A DNA stretch of 64,000 nt from Chryseobacterium sp. 39-10 (lineage in GTDB: Bacteria > Bacteroidota > Bacteroidia > Flavobacteriales > Weeksellaceae). The first letter of the stretch is position 1. The number at the start of each line of letters is the position of its first letter. The stretch covers positions 437,229 through 501,228 of the forward strand of contig MKTK01000038.1 of assembly GCA_001898255.1 (NCBI GenBank), read 5' to 3'. The translations under genes were made by a program, and so were the position numbers. Under the pieces are notes generated by a model. The model saw only the letters and a program-made list of their open reading frames with translations. It was not told the origin of the DNA and ran no database searches. Shown in pieces: positions 16,571 through 24,870 of this stretch.

Positions 16571-18580
16571 TTAAAGCAAGGTGGGCGATTCCGGCTGCTG
16601 CACTTCTTCCGGTACCGGCTGTTCGTCGGTTTCTTCTTTACCGTGATTGCCGGAAACAGGATGTTCTGTCAGCTCAGGATCCCATGCTCTCTTTCCAAAA
16701 ACTTCTTCAAGATCTTCTCGAAAGATGACTTCTTTTTCTAAAAGTTTCCCTGCCAGAGCATCGAGTTTGTCTTTGTTTTCAGTTAAAATTTTCAATGCCC
16801 GCTGATATTGCGTTTCGATGATTTTTGAAATTTCTTCGTCAATCATCTTTGCCGTTTGGTCAGAGTAAGGTTTGCCGAAATTATACTCCGACTGCCCTGA
16901 ACTATCATAATAGGAAATATTCCCAATTTTGTCGTTCAGCCCATAAATTGTCACCATGGCTTGTGCCTGTTTGGTCACTCTTTCCAAGTCGGATAGTGCG
17001 CCGGTAGAAATATTACCAAAAATCGTCTGCTCTGCAGCTCTTCCGCCCAATGTTGCACAAAGCTCATCATTCATCTGCTCGGTGGTGGTGAGTTGTCTTT
17101 CTTCTGGCAAATACCATGCTGCGCCTAAAGAGCGCCCTCTCGGTACAATGGTTACTTTCAGCAGTGGTGCGGCATGTTCAACCAACCAAGAAATGGTGGC
17201 GTGACCGGCTTCATGATAAGCAACCCTTCTTTTCTCTGATGGTTTAATGGCTTTATTTTTCTTTTCGAGTCCACCGATAATTCGATCCACCGCATCCAGA
17301 AAATCTTGCTTGGTTACGGAATCGTGCCCGTTTCGCGCAGCCACCAAAGCGGCTTCGTTACAAACATTGGCAATATCAGCACCTGAAAATCCTGGGGTTT
17401 GCTTGGCCAAAAACTCACGGTCAATATTTGGATCGAGCTTTATTTTTGCCAAATGCACATCAAAAATCTGTTTTCTTTCATGAAGTTCGGGAAGGTCAAC
17501 AAAAATGGAGCGGTCGAATCTTCCAGCTCTCATCAGCGCTTTGTCCAAAATATCAGCGCGGTTGGTTGCAGCCATCACGATCACGTTGGTGTCGGTACCA
17601 AAACCGTCCATCTCGGTAAGAAGCTGGTTCAGCGTGTTTTCTCGTTCATCGTTGCCACCCGTGAAATTTCCACGTCCTCTGGCTCTACCAATTGCATCAA
17701 TTTCGTCGATGAAAATGATGGCAGGAGATTTTGCTTTTGCCTGTGCAAATAAATCTCGAACGCGTGAAGCCCCAACACCTACAAACATTTCCACAAAATC
17801 GGAACCTGAGAGTGAAAAGAAAGGAACTTTGGCCTCACCGGCCACCGCTTTTGCCAAGAGGGTTTTACCAGTTCCCGGAGGACCTACCAAAAGCACACCT
17901 TTAGGAATTTTCCCACCTAATTTGGTGTATTTTTCAGAGTTTTTCAAGAAATCTACTACTTCCTGAACTTCTTCTTTTGCGCCTTCTAATCCGGCAACAT
18001 CTTTGAAGGTAACTTGTATTTTTTCCTTTTCGTCAAACAGTTTGGCTCTGGACTTACCGATGGAGAAGATTTGTCCGCCGGGTCCTCCGCCGCCGCCCAT
18101 CATTCTGCGGAAGATGACAAAGTAAAACAATGCCATTATTGCAATCCAGAACAATGCAGTAAAAAGTAATTCCGTCATTGGGTTTTTGCCCAATCCGTAA
18201 TCTTTCTTGGTGGTAATGGTCGGGTTATCAGCTTTTATCTTGTCAAATTTTTCCAGAAAAAGCTGTAGATCACCAAAACTTAACGTAGCATCAGGTTTTG
18301 GTCCGAGGTTGAAATCGAACGCAGACATCGGGTTTTTGCTTTGCCCGGTGGTTTTTGCTGCCACCTCTGCTTTTGCCGCCTTGGTGAGGAAAACATCCGC
18401 TTTCTCGGTATCTTTGTAAATGAGTACATCCTGCACTTTTCCCTGCTCCATCAGCTTATAAAAGCTTTCTTCGTCGATGGAATTCTGTGCATTCTCATTA
18501 TTCATATTCGAAAAAAAGAAAATCAGAATTGCCACAATGACAATCGGGAAAAACCAGTTAAATCCTTTATTGTTGTTCAT
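16571..18580 (-). CDS. ftsH: ATP-dependent zinc metalloprotease FtsH
   Basis: FtsH is a hexameric membrane protease that degrades misfolded or short-lived membrane and cytosolic proteins. In the 669-residue protein, membrane segments lie at about 10-25 and 138-157. Walker A is GPPGTGKT (233-240), Walker B is [11 protein letters not shown], and the second region of homology ends RAGRFDR. The zinc site is HEAGH (456-460). The C-terminus is an acidic, Pro-rich tail. It is 54 bp downstream of rsfS, a common flavobacterial pairing. Confidence 0.97.
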   Translation of the reverse strand: MNNNKGFNWFFPIVIVAILIFFFSNMNNENAQNSIDEESFYKLMEQGKVQDVLIYKDTEKADVFLTKAAKAEVAAKTTGQSKNPMSAFDFNLGPKPDATLSFGDLQLFLEKFDKIKADNPTITTKKDYGLGKNPMTELLFTALFWIAIMALFYFVIFRRMMGGGGGPGGQIFSIGKSRAKLFDEKEKIQVTFKDVAGLEGAKEEVQEVVDFLKNSEKYTKLGGKIPKGVLLVGPPGTGKTLLAKAVAGEAKVPFFSLSGSDFVEMFVGVGASRVRDLFAQAKAKSPAIIFIDEIDAIGRARGRGNFTGGNDERENTLNQLLTEMDGFGTDTNVIVMAATNRADILDKALMRAGRFDRSIFVDLPELHERKQIFDVHLAKIKLDPNIDREFLAKQTPGFSGADIANVCNEAALVAARNGHDSVTKQDFLDAVDRIIGGLEKKNKAIKPSEKRRVAYHEAGHATISWLVEHAAPLLKVTIVPRGRSLGAAWYLPEERQLTTTEQMNDELCATLGGRAAEQTIFGNISTGALSDLERVTKQAQAMVTIYGLNDKIGNISYYDSSGQSEYNFGKPYSDQTAKMIDEEISKIIETQYQRALKILTENKDKLDALAGKLLEKEVIFREDLEEVFGKRAWDPELTEHPVSGNHGKEETDEQPVPEEVQQPESPTLL

Positions 18581-18634
18581 ATTGATTTAATAAAAATTTT
18601 GACGAAAATTGAGTTTCGTCAAACAGTATTGTTG

Positions 18635-18997
18635 TTAATTTTCAATTTTTGTAATCTTTGCATCGCCCCAAAGCTCCTCAATTTCATAGTATTCCCGAAT
18701 AGAACGCTGAAAAATGTGAACCACTACGGACACATAATCCATCAAAACCCACATGGCATTTTCGGTTCCTTCTACATGCCAAGGTCTGTCGTGCAGCTCG
18801 TTTCGTACTTTTTTTTCGACATTGCCTGCGATGGCAGAAACCTGCGTGTTAGAGTTTGCACTGCAGATGATGAAAGTTTCTGCTACGGAGTTCTCTATTT
18901 TGGAAAGATCAAAAATCATGATGTCTTCTCCTTTGATGTCCTGAATCGCATCAACGATTTTATCGATCAGTAATTGTTTTTCGGTTGTGTTATTCAT
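18635..18997 (-). CDS. rsfS: Ribosomal silencing factor RsfS
   Basis: RsfS binds L14 on the 50S subunit and blocks subunit joining in starved cells. The 120-residue protein has the family core, including KGEDIMIFDLSKIENSVAE, the ICSANSNTQVSAIA segment and RPWHVEGTENAMWVLMDY. It heads the unit rsfS-ftsH. A TAAATTTG element on the minus strand lies 21 bp upstream. Confidence 0.95.
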   Translation of the reverse strand: MNNTTEKQLLIDKIVDAIQDIKGEDIMIFDLSKIENSVAETFIICSANSNTQVSAIAGNVEKKVRNELHDRPWHVEGTENAMWVLMDYVSVVVHIFQRSIREYYEIEELWGDAKITKIEN

Positions 18998-19017
18998 TCA
19001 ATAATACGTCTAATCTG

Positions 19018-19025
19018 CAAATTTA
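19018..19025 (-). promoter_or_regulatory. -7 element TAAATTTG for rsfS-ftsH
   Basis: Read on the minus strand it matches TAnnTTTG, 20 bp before the rsfS start. The nearest minus-strand TTTG (19050-19053) is 24 bp away, which is long. Confidence 0.45.
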
Positions 19026-19084
19026 TTCTTTTTTTATTTATTTTATCCTCAAATTTACCCCTTCTAAATCATAAAGTTTCATAA

Positions 19085-19801
19085 ATGACACCTATTTTCC
19101 ATCTTAAAAGTTGTTCTTCTACTAATGACGAAATTGATACGTATTTACTTTATGAAAATATGGAAGGTGCAGCGATCTGCACTTTTAACCAAACTTCCGG
19201 CAAAGGACAATACGGTAATTCATGGCAAACTAAGGAAGATCTCAATATCGCTTACTCGCTCGCAATTCCTGAAGAGAAAATTGTCGTTCGCCAAGATTTA
19301 TTCAATTTTCGTACCGCCACGGTTTTACGTGCTTTTCTTGCCAATATGACCCGAGAACATGTGGAAGTGAAATGGCCAAACGATTTGATCATCCGCCAAA
19401 AAAAGATTGCCGGAATTTTAGTGGAGCGCAAAACCGTTGGAGGAAGATCGTATTTAGTGGTTGGTATTGGCCTGAATGTGCTGCAGGAAAATTTTCAAAA
19501 CCTTCCTAAAGCGGGATCATTGCTGATACAAACGGGAATGCGATTTGATTTGCCGGAGTTTTCTGAACACCTCAATCGGTACATGTCCGACCATTTAACG
19601 ATAGCAATAGCGGATGCTGAAATTGTGGAAGAAATCAATCAGTGGCTTTTTCGGAAAGATATCATTTCGGTGTTTGAAATTGCTGGAGTAAGACAAAATG
19701 GCATTATAACGAAAGTGGATGAGGACGGTTTCCTCTGGGTACAGCTGGAGAAAGACGATGTAAAGAAATTCTTTCACAAGGAAATAGAGTTGCTTTACTG
19801 A
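19085..19801 (+). CDS. birA: Biotin-[acetyl-CoA carboxylase] ligase, without DNA-binding domain
   Basis: BirA activates biotin to biotinyl-AMP and attaches it to the biotin carrier of carboxylases. The 238-residue protein shows SCSSTNDE, the GKGQYGNSW biotinyl-AMP loop, VKWPNDL and KIAGILVE. It starts directly with the catalytic domain, so it lacks the helix-turn-helix of E. coli BirA and cannot be a biotin-operon repressor. Divergent from rsfS; its end overlaps the convergent permease gene by 7 bp. Confidence 0.94.
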   Translation: MTPIFHLKSCSSTNDEIDTYLLYENMEGAAICTFNQTSGKGQYGNSWQTKEDLNIAYSLAIPEEKIVVRQDLFNFRTATVLRAFLANMTREHVEVKWPNDLIIRQKKIAGILVERKTVGGRSYLVVGIGLNVLQENFQNLPKAGSLLIQTGMRFDLPEFSEHLNRYMSDHLTIAIADAEIVEEINQWLFRKDIISVFEIAGVRQNGIITKVDEDGFLWVQLEKDDVKKFFHKEIELLY

Positions 19802-20892
19802 TTCGCCCGTTTGAAATACAGATACAGCGCAACCGGCCCGAAGATAATATTGGGAAGCCACATGGCAAAAAGGGGTGGCAGCGTTTTATTGGCAGAAACC
19901 ACTTTTAAAACTTCGAACGAAAACACGAAAACAAACGCCAACGCAATTCCTAATGCGAGGTTAAGACCAAGACCACCGCGTTTTTTTTGCGAAGACAGCG
20001 ACAAACCAAGTACGGTAAGAATAATAACCGAAATTGGCATTGAAGTACGCTGGTAAAGCTCATTGAGGTAATTATTGAGGTTGGCATTGCCCTTCTCTTT
20101 TTCCCGATTGATGAAGGTAATTAGGTCCGGTGTAGTTTTGTTCTGACCCAGCAGCACATCGGGGAACAGTTCTTCCGGCGGATGCCCGAAACTCTTGGTC
20201 ATATCATTGCCGTTGGCCAATTTTTCAGTTTGATCTTTGTTTATGGTTTTCTCAAGATAATTGCTGAGCAAAAAATGATTTTTCTCTTTTATCCAGCTAA
20301 AATCGCTTGCATTAAGTTGATAAATGAGTTTACGGTTTTTGTCGAATTTTTGATAAAAAAATCCCGATCCTCGTTTTTCTTTTTTATTATAGCTTTTAAT
20401 GAAGATATATTCTGTTTTTGAAAGTTGTGTGGCCACTTCCGAATTTCCGGTAAATTGCTGCCTGTCCATGGCGTTGTAGGTGTACGGCTCCAATTCGTTC
20501 TTTTTAACATTGGCTAGCGGCAACACATAATGGTTGAGCAGCAATGCGAAAATGGCAATAAAGCCGGAAGTGATAAAGTAAGGTCGTGCAAACCGGTGGA
20601 AGCTGGCTCCTGAACTGATGATTGCCACAATTTCGGTATTGTTCGCCATTCTTGAGGTGAAAAAAATAACCGAGATAAACACCAGAATCGACATAAAAGT
20701 AATGATCAAATTAATAATCCAGAACGGATAAAAATTGATGAGAAACTCGGTGACCGTAAAACCATTCGACTCAATTCTGGGTGCTTTGGCCTGCACATCA
20801 ATCACCAAGACAATAATCGTCAACAACCCCAGCATAAACCCGAAGGTGCCGAGGTATTTCTTAATAATGTAACGGTCGATGATGGTGAACAT
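19795..20892 (-). CDS. LptF/LptG-type (YjgP/YjgQ) permease
   Basis: LptF/G permeases pair with LptB to extract lipopolysaccharide from the inner membrane. The 365-residue protein begins with the family start FTIIDRYIIKKYLGTFGFML, has three N-terminal and three C-terminal membrane segments, and a periplasmic domain between about residues 125 and 260. Whether it is LptF or LptG cannot be decided alone. It is the last gene of a minus-strand unit with tgt, a DUF4296 lipoprotein and a glycosyltransferase. Confidence 0.85.
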   Translation of the reverse strand: MFTIIDRYIIKKYLGTFGFMLGLLTIIVLVIDVQAKAPRIESNGFTVTEFLINFYPFWIINLIITFMSILVFISVIFFTSRMANNTEIVAIISSGASFHRFARPYFITSGFIAIFALLLNHYVLPLANVKKNELEPYTYNAMDRQQFTGNSEVATQLSKTEYIFIKSYNKKEKRGSGFFYQKFDKNRKLIYQLNASDFSWIKEKNHFLLSNYLEKTINKDQTEKLANGNDMTKSFGHPPEELFPDVLLGQNKTTPDLITFINREKEKGNANLNNYLNELYQRTSMPISVIILTVLGLSLSSQKKRGGLGLNLALGIALAFVFVFSFEVLKVVSANKTLPPLFAMWLPNIIFGPVALYLYFKRANQ

Positions 20893-20922
20893 TTCCTTAA
20901 TTGAGGTTGAATATATTTTGAT

Positions 20923-22059
20923 TTAAAGTCTTTGTTTAAGCACAGGAACGATGGAGTTTTTCCACTCGTAAAAATCTCCTGCGATAATGTGCTCACGTGC
21001 AACCTTCACTAAATCTAAATAGAAAGCCAGATTGTGGATGGAAGCGATTTGTTTAGACAAATACTCTTTGGAAACAAACAAATGCCGCACATACGCTTTT
21101 GAATATTCATGATCTACATAACTTGTACCGAACTCGTCCAGCGGCGAAAAATCACGTTTCCACTTTTCGTTCTTCATGCTCATCACGCCGTTCCAAGTAA
21201 AAAGCATAGCATTACGTGCATTTCTTGTTGGCATTACACAATCCATCATATCAATTCCCAAACCTATGGATTCCAATATGTTCCACGGGGTTCCTACACC
21301 CATTAAATAACGGGGTTTGTCTTTGGGTAAAATATCGGTCACTTCATTGGTGATGCGATACATTTCTTCTTCCGGTTCGCCCACCGAAAGTCCGCCAATA
21401 GCATTTCCTTCGGCGTTTTGTTCCGAAATGAATTCAGCGGAGATTTTCCTTAAATCCGAGTAAGTTGACCCTTGAACAATAGGGAAAAGTCGTTGCCGGT
21501 GTCCGTAAATTTCAGGGTTTTCTTTGCACCATTCAATGCATCTTTTCAGCCATCGGTGCGTCATTTCCATTGAGGTCTTGGCTTGGTTGTACTCGCAAGG
21601 ATAAGGCGTACATTCATCAAACGCCATAAAAATATCACCCCCAATTTGTCGTTGAATTTCCATTGATTTTTCCGGCGAAATGAAGTGATAACTTCCATCA
21701 ATGTGCGATTTGAATTTAACGCCCTCTTCACTCATCTTCCGGCTTGCTGAAAGAGAAAAAACCTGGTAACCACCAGAGTCGGTAAGGATGTTTCGATCCC
21801 AGTTCATGAACTGGTGCAAACCGCCTGCTTGCTCCATCACATCCATGGTAGGGCGCAAGTAGAGGTGGTAAGTGTTCCCAAGAATAATCTGCGCCTTAAT
21901 GTCGTCTCGCAGTTCTCTTTGGTGGACGGTTTTTACAGAAGCAACGGTTCCTACCGGCATAAAAATCGGGGTTTGGATCGTACCGTGATCAGTGGTAATA
22001 GTGCCGGCTCTTGCTTTCCCGGACGTGGTGTTGTTGATTTCGAAAAATGGCTTGGTCAT
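20923..22059 (-). CDS. tgt: tRNA-guanine (queuine) transglycosylase lacking most zinc ligands
   Basis: Tgt swaps guanine-34 for preQ1 in GU(N) tRNAs. The catalytic residues are present: Asp94 (LTDSGGYQ), Asp148 (AFDECTPYP) and the nucleophile Asp270 in GIDMMDCVMPTRNARN. In E. coli the structural zinc is held by C-x-C-x2-C and a His. Here the equivalent stretch reads PLDEFGTSYVDHEYS, with Gly311, Ser313 and Asp316 in place of the three Cys; only His342 remains. From memory similar changes occur in other Bacteroidota, so it is probably an active, zinc-free form. The length of 378 is normal. Confidence 0.94.
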   Translation of the reverse strand: MTKPFFEINNTTSGKARAGTITTDHGTIQTPIFMPVGTVASVKTVHQRELRDDIKAQIILGNTYHLYLRPTMDVMEQAGGLHQFMNWDRNILTDSGGYQVFSLSASRKMSEEGVKFKSHIDGSYHFISPEKSMEIQRQIGGDIFMAFDECTPYPCEYNQAKTSMEMTHRWLKRCIEWCKENPEIYGHRQRLFPIVQGSTYSDLRKISAEFISEQNAEGNAIGGLSVGEPEEEMYRITNEVTDILPKDKPRYLMGVGTPWNILESIGLGIDMMDCVMPTRNARNAMLFTWNGVMSMKNEKWKRDFSPLDEFGTSYVDHEYSKAYVRHLFVSKEYLSKQIASIHNLAFYLDLVKVAREHIIAGDFYEWKNSIVPVLKQRL

Positions 22060-22062
22060 AAA

Positions 22063-22431
22063 TTATCTTGCAAAGGCGGGTCTGCCTTGTGTTTCTTTTA
22101 ATTTTTTCTCGATGTATTTTTTAGCGTTGGGATCTTTATTCAGCACAATTTCCTGTGCATTGTTAAGGATTTTTCCTACATCGCCTGTTGCAGTGTAGTA
22201 TTTATAACTGTCAATAAATGCGCGTGCCGAAATTTTATATTGCTGTAAAGTAATGCGTGTTGCATCTTCCAGATGGGCACTAGAATTGACCGAAATAAGC
22301 TGATCGTTCATTGCAAATTCAGCCACCAAGTCTGCCATTTTGTCTTTAGGTACTAAATTTTTGGGCTCATCAATCAGTTGAGAGCAACTCACCATTAAAC
22401 AGTAAAAAAGCAACAACATTAGTTTTTTCAT
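22063..22431 (-). CDS. DUF4296 lipoprotein
   Basis: The ATG at 22431 gives a lipoprotein signal MKKLMLLLFYCLMVSC; the longer in-frame start inside the upstream glycosyltransferase gene is rejected. The 122-residue protein has the DUF4296 pattern, with LVPKDKMADLVAEFAM near the N-terminus and YKISARAFIDSYKYYT in the middle. The family is confined to Bacteroidota and has no known function. The start overlaps the stop of the upstream gene by 4 bp (translational coupling), and tgt follows 3 bp after its stop. Confidence 0.87.
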   Translation of the reverse strand: MKKLMLLLFYCLMVSCSQLIDEPKNLVPKDKMADLVAEFAMNDQLISVNSSAHLEDATRITLQQYKISARAFIDSYKYYTATGDVGKILNNAQEIVLNKDPNAKKYIEKKLKETQGRPAFAR

Positions 22432-23144
22432 AGCTTTCCGATGAGCGATTTCCATTTAAGATTAAGTACGCCGAAAACTGCTTCATGAATGATGCCGCCG
22501 TTCATTTTGCTGGTTCCCAGTTCTCGGTTGGTGAAGATAATGGGAACTTCCGCGATTTTGAAGCCCTTACTGAAGGTTCGGAATTTCATCTCGATCTGAA
22601 AACCGTATCCTTTTAATTTCACTCGATCCAGGTCAATTTTTTCCAAAACCTTTCGCGAGAAACATACAAAACCGGCGGTAGGATCTTTAACGGGCATCCC
22701 AAGAATCGTACGTACGTAGATGGAAGCTCCATACGAAAGCAGGATTCTTCCCAGTGGCCAGTTCACAACATTAATCCCTTTTGAGTATCTTGAACCTACA
22801 CTTAAGTCGGCATTTTGGCATGCTATATACAAGCGATTCAGGTCGCTTGGGTTGTGCGAAAAATCGGCATCCATTTCGAAAATATAGTCGTAATTTTTTT
22901 CCAATGCCCATTTGAAACCATGGATGTATGCTTTTCCCAACCCATCTTTGGTTTGCCGCACCGTCATAAAAAGTTGTTCGGGATACATCGTTTGAAGTCG
23001 CTTCACAATTTCACCAGTTCCGTCAGGCGAAGAATCGTCGACCACTAAAATGTGATAACCCTCATTCAAACCAAAAACGGCGGAAATAATACGATCGATA
23101 TTTTCCTTTTCGTTGTAGGTGGGAATGATGACCAGTTTTTTCAT
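22428..23144 (-). CDS. Polyprenol monophosphomannose synthase-like glycosyltransferase (GT2)
   Basis: The 238-residue protein starts VIIPTYNEKENIDRIISAVF and has the GT-A motifs VVDDSSPDGT and FEMDADFSHNP (DxD). The segment DPTAGFVCFSRKVLEKIDLD and the closing SKMNGGIIHEA are typical of DPM1-like enzymes, which load mannose or a related sugar on polyprenyl phosphate. No C-terminal membrane domain is present. First gene of the unit with DUF4296, tgt and the Lpt permease. Confidence 0.86.
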   Translation of the reverse strand: MKKLVIIPTYNEKENIDRIISAVFGLNEGYHILVVDDSSPDGTGEIVKRLQTMYPEQLFMTVRQTKDGLGKAYIHGFKWALEKNYDYIFEMDADFSHNPSDLNRLYIACQNADLSVGSRYSKGINVVNWPLGRILLSYGASIYVRTILGMPVKDPTAGFVCFSRKVLEKIDLDRVKLKGYGFQIEMKFRTFSKGFKIAEVPIIFTNRELGTSKMNGGIIHEAVFGVLNLKWKSLIGKL

Positions 23145-23160
23145 TGGTGAATATAATTTG

Positions 23161-23168
23161 CAAAGATA
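23161..23168 (-). promoter_or_regulatory. -7 element TATCTTTG for the glycosyltransferase-tgt unit
   Basis: Matches TAnnTTTG on the minus strand, 16 bp before the ATG at 23144. No clear -33 element. Confidence 0.45.
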
Positions 23169-23329
23169 ATCTTTTATCGTTTTAGGAAGTGCTATAAATT
23201 TTAGGGTTCAAAGCCACCTTACTGTGAAGCGTGAATTACTCAGAACCAATTTGTTCTTGTTTAGAGGTCTTTAAAATAGACACCAGGTGGTGCCGGCAAT
23301 CATTGCGCCAAAAAGTTCGTTCAATATGT

Positions 23330-23337
23330 GTATTTTT
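23330..23337 (+). promoter_or_regulatory. -7 element TATTTTTG for DUF4271-hemD
   Basis: Matches TAnnTTTG and overlaps the first in-frame ATG (23326) of the DUF4271 reading frame. Transcription should begin near 23342, which rules that ATG out if the element is used. Confidence 0.5.
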
Positions 23338-23352
23338 GCAAAAAAAATCAAA

Positions 23353-23994
23353 TTGATACGATTGGTGCAGCACAATGACTGGGTGGTTTTTATCCTTGTT
23401 GGCAGTATTTTTCTTTACATTTTCATGTTCTTGTCTCTCCAACGTGAGTCAACGGTCAAAGAGTTTCTGACTCAGAAGTTTGCTGACGCCACCAATAGTT
23501 TTCTGAGTTGGATCATCATTAGCGTCGTTTTTTGTGTTGTTTTGTCAGCGCTTCTTTCGCAGTTTATACCTCTTGTGCCCAAACGTGTGAGCGATATTCA
23601 TTTTTTTGGATACGAACTGAACAAGTTTGGTTTCACTTTTTTGTCGATTGGTGGTTTTTATATGATTAAAAATATTTTGTCTTATCTTTTTTTTGCCGGA
23701 ACTGGTTTTATCAAAAAATGGGAAATTTTTAGTTTTACGGTTTCACGATTTTACTTTGTAGCTTCGGTAGTGTTGATGATTTTGTGTTTGGCGAGCTTTT
23801 TTTACAATTTTAATAAACTACAGCTGGCTGATTATATCTTTGGTGCAATGGTTACCATGCTCATACTGAAGCAGTTTTTCTATATCTTCCACATGAACAA
23901 TATCTTACCCGAAAAATGGTATTATAAATTTTTGTATATTTGCACGCTCCAAATTGTACCATATTTGGTACTATGGAAGGTATTATTCTTTTAA
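23353..23994 (+). CDS. DUF4271 family membrane protein
   Basis: The protein has about six membrane segments, with the family segments RFYFVASVVLMILCL and LKQFFYIFHMNNILPEKWYY. The start is a choice: in-frame ATGs at 23287 and 23326 lie upstream of or inside the TATTTTTG promoter element, while the TTG at 23353 gives MIRLVQHNDWVVF, which fits an expected start and follows the predicted RNA start. A GTG at 23365 is a further option. The gene is 12 bp upstream of hemD, an arrangement that may couple their expression. Function unknown. Confidence 0.78.
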   Translation: MIRLVQHNDWVVFILVGSIFLYIFMFLSLQRESTVKEFLTQKFADATNSFLSWIIISVVFCVVLSALLSQFIPLVPKRVSDIHFFGYELNKFGFTFLSIGGFYMIKNILSYLFFAGTGFIKKWEIFSFTVSRFYFVASVVLMILCLASFFYNFNKLQLADYIFGAMVTMLILKQFFYIFHMNNILPEKWYYKFLYICTLQIVPYLVLWKVLFF

Positions 23995-24006
23995 CATAAA
24001 TTCGGG

Positions 24007-24747
24007 ATGAAAATTAAATCTATATTGGTTTCACAACCTGCGCCAAGTGAATCTTCACCTTATATCGAAATTGCGAAAAAAGAAAAAATCAAAATTGATT
24101 TTAAACCTTTTATCCACGTTCAAGGTGTAGATGCAAAAGAATTAAGAACTCAGAAAATTGATCTGTCTCAGTACACGGGTGTTATCTTCACCAGCAAAAA
24201 TGCCGTAGATCATTATTTTCGCTTGGCAGAGGAAATGCGTTTTTCTGTGCCCGATTCGATGAGGTACATCTGCCAGTCGGAGGCCATTGCCAATTATCTG
24301 CAGAAGCATATTGTTTACCGCAAGAGAAAAATTGCATTTGGCGATAAAACCTTTGCCGATTTGGCACCGCTTTTTAAGAAATTTCCCAACGAGAAATACC
24401 TATTGCCTTCATCCGATATTTTGAGCCCGGATATTGTAAAAATTCTGGATGCATCACCCATCGAATGGACAAGAGCCACCATGTACAGAACGGTATGCAG
24501 CGACTTGAGCGATACCCAAGTTGCCGATTATGATATGTTGGTATTCTTCTCTCCACAGGGAATTAAATCGCTTGCCGAGAATTTTAAAGACTTTAAACAG
24601 AACGACACCAAAATTGCAGTTTTCGGAACCTCTACAGAGCAGGCCGCCAAGGATGCGGGTTTACGAGTGGATGTTATGGCACCAAGCAAAGAAACACCAA
24701 GCATGACGATGGCCATTGAAAAATACATCAGGAATATGAATAAATAA
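24007..24747 (+). CDS. hemD: Uroporphyrinogen-III synthase
   Basis: HemD closes hydroxymethylbilane to uroporphyrinogen III in haem synthesis. The 246-residue protein starts MKIKSILVSQPAPSESSPY and has the family motifs GVIFTSKNAVDHYF in the first lobe and DMLVFFSPQGIKSL plus KIAVFGTSTEQAAKDAGL in the second. Sequence conservation in this family is low, and the call rests on these segments and the length. It follows a DUF4271 gene and ends at a clear terminator. Haem supply is relevant to the cytochrome operon at 31 kb, though not linked here. Confidence 0.88.
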   Translation: MKIKSILVSQPAPSESSPYIEIAKKEKIKIDFKPFIHVQGVDAKELRTQKIDLSQYTGVIFTSKNAVDHYFRLAEEMRFSVPDSMRYICQSEAIANYLQKHIVYRKRKIAFGDKTFADLAPLFKKFPNEKYLLPSSDILSPDIVKILDASPIEWTRATMYRTVCSDLSDTQVADYDMLVFFSPQGIKSLAENFKDFKQNDTKIAVFGTSTEQAAKDAGLRVDVMAPSKETPSMTMAIEKYIRNMNK

Positions 24748-24767
24748 TGTCCTGAAACAATATTCAT

Positions 24768-24802
24768 AAACCGTTTTTCATTTCCGTGAAAACGGTTTTT
24801 TA
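24768..24802 (+). terminator. Terminator after hemD
   Basis: AAACCGTTTT (24768-24777) pairs with AAAACGGTTT (24789-24798), followed by T's. Confidence 0.88.
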
Positions 24803-24870
24803 TTTTAATTTAATCTTAACTTTACGCGCTTTTACAGTTGAAAGCAAATTTTAAAAGTAATCTCCTCCCG

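Noticed and set aside
18341-18973. A 210-codon plus-strand open frame across the ftsH-rsfS junction
   Set aside because: It is antisense to two conserved genes and its product has no family features.
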